Shown here: in pieces, positions 27,951 through 36,890 of the stretch
Layout: every line of letters starts with the position of its first letter
How positions within the stretch are numbered: the stretch's first letter is position 1
Source: Symbiodinium natans
Taxonomy: Eukaryota > Sar > Dinophyceae > Suessiales > Symbiodiniaceae
Direction: 5' to 3'
Assembly (NCBI GenBank): GCA_905221605.1
Contig: CAJNDS010002138.1
Coordinates: forward strand, 506,999-570,998
DNA: 64,000 nt
Made by a program: the position numbers and the translations under genes
Notes under the pieces: generated by a model
What the model saw: the letters and a program-made list of their open reading frames with translations, nothing else
Told to the model about the DNA's origin: nothing
Databases searched by the model: none

Positions 27951-28049
27951 TCTTGTGTACAGGTTCGAAACCTTGGCAATTTTTCCCTTTTGCATGCGTT
28001 TTTGGCGTGGATTTGTTTATATGCTTTGCTGGACGGCCTTGATAAGTCA

Positions 28050-28094
28050 CTGCTCTGCGGCGAGCAGGCCTAGTTACTGCTCTGTGGCGAGCAG
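28050..28094 (+). repeat. Pair of CTGCTC-N6-GAGCAG hairpin motifs (copy 1)
   Basis: Two 18-base inverted repeats at 28050-28067 and 28077-28094 are nearly identical. The same pair is kept in copy 2 at 47691-47708 and 47721-47738, although sequence around it has diverged. It could be a terminator, recombination site or element boundary mark. Confidence 0.6.
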
Positions 28095-28122
28095 GCTTAA
28101 ACAAACATTCCCCGTAACCCTG

Positions 28123-28136
28123 CCCTAAACCCTAAA
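28123..28136 (-). repeat. CCCTAAA telomere-type motif, two units
   Basis: Two CCCTAAA units. In the opposite sense TTTAGGG units lie at 28935-28948 and near 28672-28686. TTTAGGG is the telomere repeat of plants, many algae and dinoflagellates, so these are interstitial telomere-like sites. Confidence 0.6.
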
Positions 28137-29217
28137 AACTCTGGCTTTTCGCATGTTTTTGGCATGTCGGTTTTTAGAGTGCTTGGGCCGCGCTCGCTTC
28201 CTCAAAGTGTCAATATAGCAGCAGGCTACCGATTTTCACACGGCTAGCATGGCCGACGATGCATTTTTCAAGTCGGCCACTCACAGCAGACAAGCAGCTA
28301 CCACATGTCAGGAAGGCAGCAAGCACACAAGTCCTGACACAGAGAGGTAGTGTCCGAACGCCGGGTGCACAGAGGTTTCAGGGTTGTTTGGGAAGGTGGT
28401 TGGGGTTCTGTGAGGCAGCGAGGTCTGGAAGTGCAGTGTTGCAAGGTTTCAGGGTTTAGGTTGACAGGCAAGGGGCTCCGAGGCTGCTAGGTGGTTCGGA
28501 CTGCATGCAGGTAGGAGTGCTGTCCCCCACCCGTCCCTTCCCCTTGTAACCTAGAGTGTTGTGCGCCCCCCCCCCCCCCTTCCTGGAATCCCCAGGCCCC
28601 TCGTGTGATCAGGTGCTCCTCGTCATCGTCTCCGTTGCTGCGAGCCGGGTTCCACAGAGGCTTCAGGGTCGGTAGGGTTTAGGGTTGCAGGCAAGGGGGC
28701 TCCGAGGCAGCAAGGTCTGGAAGTGCTGTGCTGCAAGGTTTCGGGGTCGGGTTTTGTTCGCAGGCTTAGGGGCTCTGAGGCAGCGAGGTTCGGACTGCAG
28801 TCAGGAGGGCCTTGCGCTGTCTGGCCCGACCCAGCCCCTGTCACCTAGAGTGGTCTGCGCCTCCCCCCTCCTGCGGCCAGGCGCTCATCGAAAGCTTCGT
28901 CCTCGCCGCCATCTTCGATTCCACCAGAGGCGGGTTTAGGGTTTAGGGGTGAAGTGCTTTGGTGTTGTGGTTGGGGTTGTGTGCCTCAAGAGGACAGTAT
29001 ATGGATTTAGGGCCTAATTTAGGGAACACATGCTTCGAGAGTGCTGTGCTGTGCCTGCCCAATGAGCCCGAAGCCCCACCTGCAGCCTTAAATCCGCGTC
29101 TTGAGGAGACGTTTTCAAGTGGCGCGATCTTCGAGCCACAAGGCGGGTGCTCCGAGTGAGCGTGGGTTGAGTGAAGTAACGTAACCCGTGACCCTTTTTT
29201 GAAGGCTCTTGGAAAAC
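28137..29217. other. GC-rich non-coding flank with diverged internal repeats
   Basis: The stretch shows repeated phrases such as AAGGTTTCAGGGTT and GGGGCTCCGAGGC, a run of C near 28567-28581, and TTTAGGG units at 28935-28948. It matches 47892-48680, where about 120 bases are lost. Short ORFs lack protein character. No gene seen. Confidence 0.6.
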
Positions 29218-30240
29218 TGAATGCGTGACCCCGTGACCCTTTTGAGTCGGGAATGGGAGGCGTGACCCCGTGACCCCGTGAGCCTTTTGAGGCGGGAATG
29301 GGAGGCGTGACCCCGTGACCCCGTGACCCTTTTGAGTCGGGAATGGGAGGCGTGACCCCGTGACCCCGTGACCCTTTTGAGTCGGGAATGGGAAGCGTGA
29401 CCCCGTGACCCCCTGACCCTTTTGAGTCGGGAATGGGAGGGGTGACCCCGTGACCCCGTGACCCTTTTGAGTCGGGAATGGGAGGCGTGACCCCGTGACC
29501 CCGTGACCCTTTTGAGTCGGGAATGGGAGGCGTGACCCCGTGACCCCGTGACCCTTTTGAGTCGGGAATGGGAGGCGTGACCCCGTGACCCCGTGACCTT
29601 TTGAGGCGGGAATGGGAGGCGTGACCCCGTGACCCCGTGACCCTTTTGAGTCGGGAATGGGAGGCGTGACCCCGTGACCCCGTGACCCTTTTGAGTCGGG
29701 AATGGGAGGCGTGACCCCGTGACCCCGTGACCGCGTGACCCTTTTGAGTCGGGAATGGGAGGCGTGACCCCGTGACCCTTTTGAGTCGGGATTGTGATGG
29801 GGGACCATGCGGGGGGTCACGGGGTCACGGGGTCACGGGGTCACGGGGGCCGGGCGGGGGTCACGGGGTCACGGGGTCACGGGGTCACGGGGTCACGGGG
29901 TCGGGGGGTCCACGGAGGTCCACGGAGGGCTCACGGGGGGTCACGGGGGTCACGGGTCACGGGGGTCCGGCACGGGGTCACGGGGGTCACGGGGGTTACG
30001 GGGGTCACGGGGGTCACGGGGGTCACGGGGGTCACGGGGTCACGGGGGTTACGGGGGCTCCGGGGGCTCCGGGGGGCTCACGGGGTCACGGGGTCACGGG
30101 GTCAAGGGGGTGCGGGGGGGCTCACGGGGGTCACGGGGTCACGCGGTTACGGGTTACGGGGGGCACGGGGGTTACGGGGTTACGGGGGCACGGGGTCACG
30201 GGGTCACGCGGTGAGGGGTGACCGGTCACAGGGTCACGGG
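29218..30240. repeat. Inverted minisatellite: 45-bp GTGACCCC array facing GGGGTCAC array
   Basis: From about 29218 to 29790 a 45-base unit repeats, built from GTGACCCC octamers plus TTTTGAGTCGGGAATGGGAGGC. After a short spacer (29791-29812) the octamer turns around to GGGGTCAC and runs to about 30240 with degenerate variants. The two arms are complementary and can fold back on each other. All long ORFs here are repeat artefacts. The same structure is at 48700-49675. Confidence 0.9.
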
Positions 30241-30594
30241 GGCACGCGGGGCCGCACAGACGTCGCGCTCGAAAGATTACAGGCCCTTCACTGCCCACCA
30301 GGCCCTCCCACCCTGAGACTGGGGCCAGGGTTTCACATTTCACAGGCCTTTGCAAGTGGCAAGGCTTCAGATTTCATGGGCTTTCGGGAGTGTGCCGCCG
30401 CAAGGCCCGATCCCTGTCGAGAACCCCGACCGAGGCATCTTGCAGCAGTTGCCTGTGCACACTTGCAATTTGCTTCGCATGTTGAATTGCAGTTGGTTAA
30501 TTAAACGCTTGGCCCGTGACTGAGCTCGACCATTCGTTCATGCAGATTGCAGTGCTTTTGCTCGAGCCAGAGGACAGCTAGGACGACTGCCGCC
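30241..30594. other. Putative promoter/5' region of the SAM-domain gene
   Basis: These 350 bases join the minisatellite to the ATG at 30595 and are largely preserved in copy 2 (49740-50092). No ORF or specific motif is convincing. Confidence 0.35.
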
Positions 30595-30939
30595 ATGAGC
30601 AGGCCTCCAGCAACATCGCGCAAGGTCGGGCGCGCTGTGGTGCCACTGGCGCTCTTCTTGGTGTCTCTGCCAGAGCCTAAGACCAGTGCTTTGAACAGTG
30701 TTAGAGGGTTTCCCGAGCAGCCTCAGGCGAGCGACGCAGACGGCGCGGGCTTTGCTAGGAGCGGGGCCCGTGCAGTTTCCAAGGTGGGATGTGATGTATG
30801 GCATGGAGTGCCGAAGATCCGCAAGCCAGCGCGAGGTCGGTTCCTCCGGGAATATGGGCGCAGAGCTTGCTGGTCGCACGCCGGGCCAAGGCGGGAAGCC
30901 GAGACCGAGAGGAAATTCAGTGTTAAGCGTATGTCCTGA
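30595..30939 (+). CDS. Leader-like ORF with hydrophobic N-terminus (copy 1)
   Basis: The ATG sits in a GCCGCCATGA context, a strong eukaryotic start. The 114-residue product begins with basic residues and a hydrophobic run (RAVVPLALFLVSLPEP), like a signal or transit peptide, then becomes arginine-rich. The copy at 50093-50437 keeps the length, with most changes amino-acid altering, including several in the hydrophobic run. It may be a secreted small protein or the first exon of the SAM gene that follows. Coding status is unproven. Confidence 0.4.
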   Translation: MSRPPATSRKVGRAVVPLALFLVSLPEPKTSALNSVRGFPEQPQASDADGAGFARSGARAVSKVGCDVWHGVPKIRKPARGRFLREYGRRACWSHAGPRREAETERKFSVKRMS

Positions 30940-31035
30940 AGAGCTGAGGCTGGCGATGGTGAGGCCGAAGACAGTGAAGACGTCAAGGCGACAAGGGTTT
31001 TGTCGTGTTGAGTTTCTTGTGACTCACGCTAAAGC

Positions 31036-31893
31036 ATGCCAAAGAAGGCTGCCCCATCACAGACCGCTGAAACGGTCGAGGATGCCAAGAAGGGGATTAC
31101 CGGGAAGAAGGCGTGCACTCATGTCCTAGGTGCCTGAAGTGTTTGGGTTATCAGTCAGCTTCTGTTCGTGCCAGCACTTTGCAACTCCAGGCCCGAAAGG
31201 CAGGTTTTGCCATGTTTTGCCCTTCTGACCCGCTTCAACTTGTATGATGTAGGTGCTCCAAACGCTCAACTCGGCCAGCAGCACATGTCTGTTCGGGGTC
31301 AGTCCATGTTTGGAGGCTTCCTCAGCAAAGTATGAGGATGAGGTGGATGAGGTGGAAGAGGTGGAAGAGGCGACGACCGAGGCATGTGTTTTTGCTGGTG
31401 CGGGCTTCGCATTGCTCCGTGGCTCCTGCAGGCCAGAGCAGGCTTCGATCAGGCGGGATCCGTGAAGGCTCGCCGACTCTGGAGCATCGCTTAGGCTGTG
31501 CCGATTGCTGCAGGACGAGTGGCTGCAACAGACAGCTGACCAGATCAAGAACTTTACAGTGGAGCAGGCGCTTGGCAAAATGTCTCTTTTGCTTGAGTTT
31601 CGAGTCCGGGCTGCTTGCAGGTATGTGACTGGGCGAAAGCCGTGCTGAAAGCGAAAGGTCTCGATGAAACGAGGGCAGCGGCAGAGGCCCAGCAGCTCAA
31701 AGGCGAGCTAGTGACAGGTGCCATGCTGCTCGGTTTTACTACTGACAAGCTGGTTGAGTACGGCTTGAAGCGTGGCCCCGCCGATATGTTGGTGAATCAG
31801 CTGCAAGCTTCTGGGGGCTCGGCGCCGCCGTTGGCGCCGCCGACGGCAGCGAGCGGACTCCAGGCCGGGGCCTTTAGCAGAGCTGGCTCGTGA
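31036..31893 (+). CDS. SAM-domain protein, predicted four exons (copy 1)
   Basis: Predicted exons are 31036-31129, 31253-31329, 31514-31558 and 31621-31893; all joints keep the frame with GT-AG introns, giving about 162 residues. Exon 1 starts MPKKAAPSQ. Exon 4 encodes a SAM-like domain (VCDWAKAVLKAKGLDE, then VTGAMLLGFT and YGLKRGPADMLVNQL) and ends after an alanine/serine/glycine tail. SAM domains mediate protein-protein or RNA binding. A matching model holds in copy 2 with all lengths of exons 1-3 equal, which supports it. The gene may continue into the NTPase ORF downstream by alternative splicing. Confidence 0.6.
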
Positions 31894-32967
31894 CATCATG
31901 GGTTTCGTTTGTTTCGTCGGTTTCGTGCCTTTCGTGTCAGACCGGAATCTCAAGGATCCCCTCCTCGTTAAGCTGTCTCCACACTGCCTTCTCGGTTTGT
32001 TCTTGGTGTCTTCAGTGCCAGCCTCACTGCAGTGTTTGGCAGCTCGTCGTTAAGCTTCAGTGTTGGCTTGCAGCACTTCGGGGAGCGGGAGGGGCTTTCG
32101 GAGCAGAGGGCTCTTGGCTGCTTCAGGTTTCACGCAAATCTGGTTGCCCTTCGTGTTTTGCCGATGCTTCAGAACGGGGTGTCAGTCCTAGGCTCGAGGT
32201 GGGGGGGGGTCAGCCTGTTTTGCGCTCGCTTTGCGCTCTCCAGGTTGCGGTTGCTTTTGAGGCTCGACTTTCAGGTTACTGTGTCCGTGAGGGGGAGTCA
32301 AGGGACCTGGGTTCTTAGTGCTTTTAGCACGAAGAGCACTGGGGTTCCGGCAAGACGAGCGCAGGCTGGGGGGCTTCTGCGTGGGCATATTGCCTAGCAC
32401 TCCTTCATGTCCGGGGCTCTTGGTCGTCGTGCGTTTTCGTGGGGCCACCGTTGTTGCTTGTTGGGGTAATGCTTTCCACTCAGCCCCTCGTCGTTAAGCT
32501 GTCTCCACTGTGTTGGCTTGCAGCAGTTCGGGGAGCGGCCTGTTTTGCGCTAGAGCATTGGGGTTCTGGCAAGACGAGTGCAGGCCGGGGGGCTTCTGCG
32601 TGGGCATGTTGCCTTTGGTTTGTAGCACTCCTGCATGTCCGGGGGCTCTTGGTCGTCGTGCGTTTTCGGTTCGGGTGCTGAGCCCCGCAACCATGCATCC
32701 CTAGCTTTGCATCCATAGGAAGCGTTCCTGCTTGAGTGTGTTGTCTTACCCTGCAGTGTTGAATTTTCTTCCCAACCGCGACTCCGCGATAGATTGGTTT
32801 GATTTGTCAATGGAATTTCAGTAAGCCTTGGTTAAGCCTTGGTTGTTTACAAACACCAGTTGAGAAGACCGCGGCTTCGCGCATGTTCCAGTGGTATCAG
32901 TTGACGTGCACCCTTCCAGGTGCAGGGCGCAAGACGCCAGCTGCCATACATTGCCCCCAAGTATACC
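31894..32967 (+). other. Intron-like spacer with repeated splice-acceptor modules
   Basis: A phrase of the form GTTGGCTTGCAGCA(C/G)TTCGGGGAGCGG recurs near 32060 and 32515, each resembling a 3' splice site. Homology with copy 2 stops at about 32540. A likely acceptor (CCTTCCAG) lies at 32912-32919, right before the NTPase frame. Confidence 0.4.
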
Positions 32968-34125
32968 ATGAACGAAACAGTTTGCCACAACAAGAAGCTG
33001 CTGGTCTGTGACTTTGAAGATTCGGAAGAATTTGCCATTGTGTCCGATGCACTGATGCAGCAGTTGACTGCGTGGGTGGAGGAATGTAACTCTTCCCGAG
33101 GCATTTGTGCCATCAATGGCATGGTAAAGACTGGAAAGTCAACCGTCTTGACTCGCCTTTTGCCACAGATCATCTTGACGACCTTTCCAGATGCCGAGAT
33201 TTGTTTCCTGGACTTTGCCGCTTTTCTCGATGTGGGCTCCGAGCCGGGAGAAATGAAGGAAGGCCTGCTGAAAGAGGTTTGCAGTTGGGCAACATCCTCT
33301 GGGCTCGATGTGGGCCATGCCGACCAGCTGACCTTGAATCAGTTGATGGATATTTTGGCCAGGTCTGGCCGAACCTGTTTCTTCTTGATCGACGAAGTTC
33401 AGAGGTATTTCGAAGTGAGGCAGGGAACGCTCCCATTGTGGGATACACTCAAAGGTTTCGTAGGAGTCAACAAGCAGCGCCCCAACCTGCACTTTGCCAT
33501 CACGGGTTCAGCCATGGTCCTTGCGTGGCACAACTTTCTCAAGATGACTCCCAATGGATTTACGTTTGTTGGCGAGTGTCGCAAGATTTTCCTCCCGTGG
33601 CAACATCCCAAACATGAGCTGGCCTATGCCAAAAGCAAATTCCTGGCCACTGCAGCCAACGAGTCGGAAAGAGACGAACTGACAGCGTTGTTAGCTGAGA
33701 TCGCATCCGTGCCGTTGATGGCATATACAGCAACAATGTGGAAGTACGCACAGTCCATTAAGGACACGCAACAACAAGTGAATCTCAAGTTGAGATCGGA
33801 ATTTGTGACGGAGATGACGCCTTTGCTTGGGGATCCCGCTTGGAGCAAACCAGAACGCTTGCAGTACATCCGAGACTTGGCCTTGGGTGGGGCGACTTCT
33901 GACCCAGCAGACTTTTTCAATGAGATCGTTTACGGCTGCTTCTTTAAGCCATATATTCAGGAATTGGATGGCAAGTTCTCCTTTGCAGACAACCCATGGA
34001 CTGTTTGCATGGCGCAGTGTATAGATGAGAACGGGACACTTGTGAACCAGTCCAATTTCCCTGTGCTGCAATGGTACCAGAAGCACAAAGGCTGCAGCAA
34101 CTTGCGCAAGTTGGTGAGCTTGTGA
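32968..34125 (+). CDS. P-loop NTPase (AAA/STAND-like) linked to the SAM gene
   Basis: The frame is open from a splice-acceptor-like CCAG at 32919; the first ATG is 32968, giving 385 residues. Walker A is GMVKTGKST (33118-33144) and Walker B FFLIDEV (33379-33399), followed by a sensor-like block (HFAITGSAM). The rest is helical with no named domain. It resembles in layout the NTPase at 52433-55163, and Crinkler-type effectors with an ATPase module. No catalytic nuclease part is seen downstream in this copy. Confidence 0.65.
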   Translation: MNETVCHNKKLLVCDFEDSEEFAIVSDALMQQLTAWVEECNSSRGICAINGMVKTGKSTVLTRLLPQIILTTFPDAEICFLDFAAFLDVGSEPGEMKEGLLKEVCSWATSSGLDVGHADQLTLNQLMDILARSGRTCFFLIDEVQRYFEVRQGTLPLWDTLKGFVGVNKQRPNLHFAITGSAMVLAWHNFLKMTPNGFTFVGECRKIFLPWQHPKHELAYAKSKFLATAANESERDELTALLAEIASVPLMAYTATMWKYAQSIKDTQQQVNLKLRSEFVTEMTPLLGDPAWSKPERLQYIRDLALGGATSDPADFFNEIVYGCFFKPYIQELDGKFSFADNPWTVCMAQCIDENGTLVNQSNFPVLQWYQKHKGCSNLRKLVSL

Positions 34126-34490
34126 GCGGCACGTTGCGGAGGTGGGACGACATGGATGGCGACGCCAAAAAACTGCGCAGGCGTGTGGAGAGTATTTGCA
34201 GGAAACATGGGAGGCAACATGGCTGGCATCCAAAGACAGGCGACCGCTGTTTTCAACAGCTTCTGAGTTGGGCGAATAACGGTGTGAACAGGAGCATAGC
34301 ACGGCGTCGGTCGACAAAACAGCGTCCCTTGCCAATGAAATGGTGCACATACTTAGAGATGTTGCGCAACGCGAATGCGCATCTCACCGTAGACAACCAA
34401 GATGACTTTGCCAAACTCTTATTTAATTGTTTGCCGGGCCGAGCAGACTTGCTCTTGGCGGCTTTGAAGAATTTTACCATAGCGTGGTGA
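34126..34490 (+). CDS. Possible downstream exon or continuation of the NTPase gene
   Basis: Overlapping the NTPase stop, another frame (open from 34071) reads protein-like sequence to TGA at 34490, with charged helices (KKLRRRVESICRKHGRQHGW) and CLPGRADLLLAALKNF at the end. A donor-like GTGAGC lies near 34114, so splicing could join the two. No domain recognised. Confidence 0.4.
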
Positions 34491-35298
34491 GAGCCAGGCC
34501 ACGCATACGCTCGTGAAGATGTCAAAAGGCTGCAACCGGCGGAGTGTGCATGGGTTGCGGTTGGGTTGACATTGTTCCGTCGCAGCAGCTTGAGTGCAGC
34601 TTGTGCGCTGCTTGCACAATCCTTTGGATTTTCATTCATGCGTATTTGCCATGGTGGAACGCAAGAGATGCAACATCGTTCATGCAAGTAGTTTTCCCGA
34701 AAGTGCCACGAAGGGCTCTTCCACGGACTTCGTTGCTTTAAGTTGTCTTTTTTTGTCGTTTGGTCTCCATTTTGTCTCCGTTTTGTCTCTTTTGTCTCCT
34801 TCTGGTATCTTTCTGTTATCTGTTTGTGTCTTTTTGCTTCTCTGTTGCTTTCTTTAGATGCTTCTTTGTTGCCCTTCTTTTAATGAATTAAAATATAGTT
34901 AAGGCAGGGGACAGGGTCAAAGGAAATTTGGTGCCACGGGTGTCTGTTTGGCTCAAGAACTGGCCACGAGAGCTCAGTACAACCACTACTAGTCACTACG
35001 CTCCACCTGCGAGAGCCAAAATCAACCCCTTGGACTCGGTTCTCCGGAAATTTGGCAAGGCAGCGTGTGAAGCAGATTCCATTATATGCGTCAGTGTTGC
35101 GGATTTGGGGATTTTTGTTGAGTGCAGATTCTTTTTTTTTTTTTTTGTTCATCTTGCTTTCCTGAGCTGTCTTACGTTCTATTGGCAATGCAGCGCAACA
35201 GGTGGAAAGACTCCCCCGGGCAGCGAGATTTCCGAGTGGAATGAGCGCGTCTTGAACTCAAGCACTCAACAAGGCGAACAAGCCCTTCCCGGAGAGGA
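34491..35298 (+). other. T-rich non-coding stretch
   Basis: It contains T-rich repeats of TTTGTCTC at 34744-34860, a T run at 35132-35147, and no convincing ORF. A TTGCAG acceptor-like site precedes the P-loop exon. Confidence 0.45.
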
Positions 35299-35427
35299 AT
35301 GGCCCAGATCAAGCAGACCCAGGAGGCGGATCTCAACAAACCCAGAGTCGTTGTTCTTTGGAGCCCAAGAGGCACCGGAAAAACATCCCTCCTTGGAAAC
35401 CTGGCTGAGCATGGCCGAGCGAGGTAA
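35299..35427 (+). CDS. Exon-like fragment with a P-loop
   Basis: ATG at 35299 opens a 42-residue frame containing VVVLWSPRGTGKTSLLGN, a clear Walker A loop. The frame stops at TAA 35425-35427, which lies inside a good donor sequence (GAG/GTAAAC), so the true exon may end at 35423. No Walker B follows in the next kilobase. It is likely a broken relative of the neighbouring NTPases. Confidence 0.45.
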   Translation: MAQIKQTQEADLNKPRVVVLWSPRGTGKTSLLGNLAEHGRAR

Positions 35428-36274
35428 ACCGCTGAGGACATGCCCAATGTGCTGCTCCAAATGTGCAGCTAGGCCACAGCGGGCTATCAGAACTATCAAA
35501 GCGACCAGCACAGATACAGCCGCGTGAATTGCAGCGAGATCATAGCACAACTAGAGTGTCTTCGCTTCTTGCGCTGAAAAGGGCTGAGCGCTCGCGCAGA
35601 CTCGTGCTGCTCGCTCGCAGACACTGTGCCGAGAGATAGCCTCTTGCGAAAACTTGGCCGCAGCTCCATGTCGCATGCCACTTGACAGGTCCCTGACACG
35701 AGCCGTCGCTGGATCCTTTTCTTTTTGTGGCTCAGGCTCCGCTTGAGTTGGTATGCGTAGCCAGCTGTTTGTGCCAGTGCCCAGTTGCTGCACGGCAGGT
35801 AGATTTGCTTTCCAGCGCTTTCGAATTCCACAAGTCATGGTTTGAAGTCGCGTGTCATGATCTTGTTATTTAGAGCTCTCAAGCTCTCGACGTGCAGAGG
35901 TTTGCGTACAGCTTGCTGCGAGGCTTGCAACGCCTTTTACTAGACCGTCGGAATCCTGCAATGTTCGCTCGAGTCTGCAGCGCTCTTCGTCGGAATCGAG
36001 TCTGCAGTACTCATAGGTGTGTTGAGTCTGCCAGCATCGGTGAAATTTCGGCTGGTCTTTTGGGATCTTTCGGGTCTTTGTGGAGTCATTTTGTCTTTGT
36101 GCAGTTTTTGCGGAGTCTCCACCAAAGTCTCTGCGGAGTTTGGCGGTTTTTTCGGAGTGTCAAACTCCGTCTCTACCGCAGTCTCTCCTGCAGTTTGCGG
36201 TAGTTCAGACGCACTTGACCTGATCAGCGGAAGTCGAACCTCCAAACTCCGACCCCGCCAGGCCACACCATGGC
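35428..36274. other. No gene seen
   Basis: ORFs on both strands are short and not protein-like. A stretch at 36040-36200 repeats GTCTTT/GGAGTC phrases. Confidence 0.4.
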
Positions 36275-36462
36275 CCAAAAGATTTTGCGCGCATTTTACG
36301 GGCACTTTTGACCCTTCTAAAAGCCAGCCCTAAGCCCTCAGGACCGCGTTTTCGAACGAGTTCCCGCCAAATCAGGGAGGAAGGACTTGCCCCAACAACC
36401 AAACAGCCAGAGGCCACGCCACAACAGAAGCCAGTTTTGAAACACAGATACAAGAGAGAGTG
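36275..36462 (+). repeat. Dispersed repeat, copy 2 of 3
   Basis: It matches 3297-3480 in reverse orientation and 55890-56072 in the same orientation. Here no dioxygenase ORF precedes it. Confidence 0.75.
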
Positions 36463-36469
36463 TCTCCGC

Positions 36470-36890
36470 CCCTTTCCGGCTGCCAGTCATCTTTGATGCG
36501 CATTGGAAAGGGATCAGCACCACACCCACCAAGCATGGGCCCCAACGTCCCCAAAATGCGTGGTATGACGCAGCCACTGCTCATTGGGCTGCCATTAAGG
36601 GGCTCATGCGAGCCAAACATCCAACCAAGCAGCGCCTCAACAGCTTCTGGTTTAGGATGTACTGTCATGGCACCCCCAAGGACCCTGATCCTTCGGCCCT
36701 GCGTGCTGCAGTTGCCTCCTTCCCCTTTCAGTATAAGGACGAAGGTGTTGTGCAGTACAGGCAAATCCAGGAAGCTGTCCAGGAAGGCCCCCCGTTCCCA
36801 CAGGCACACCGCGGGGCCGACCCAGAAGGGTGTTCACAGCTGCAAGCTGTAAGCACACAAAAGACAAGCACGATCCAATCCGTGGCATAG
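36470..36890 (+). CDS. Exon-like fragment of unknown function
   Basis: The frame containing ATG 36606 is protein-like back to about 36470: FRLPVIFDAHWKG, NAWYDAATAHWAAIKGLM, then LNSFWFRMYCHGTPKDPD and a helical end. It is rich in tryptophan and aromatic residues and stops at 36890. No family recognised; it begins right at the edge of the dispersed repeat. Confidence 0.4.

Larger units (their letters stand above)
3632..32540. repeat. Segmental duplication, copy 1 (direct)
   Basis: Sequence from about 3632 to about 32540 reappears in the same order and orientation at 39592-52066. Copy 1 has an extra 9,188-bp retroelement, and copy 2 has lost 7,390 bp. Removing both gives unit lengths of about 12.3 and 12.5 kb, so the arithmetic agrees. 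The duplicated unit covers the dioxygenase, the PLV, the minisatellite and the SAM-domain gene. Confidence 0.85.

Noticed and set aside
29014-29820. 268-codon ORF of regular repeats
   Set aside because: Generated by the 45-base minisatellite, whose period is a multiple of three; frames on the other strand are equally open.
29218-30240. CRISPR-like array
   Set aside because: Regular spacing is present, but there are no unique spacers or cas genes; it is a eukaryotic minisatellite.
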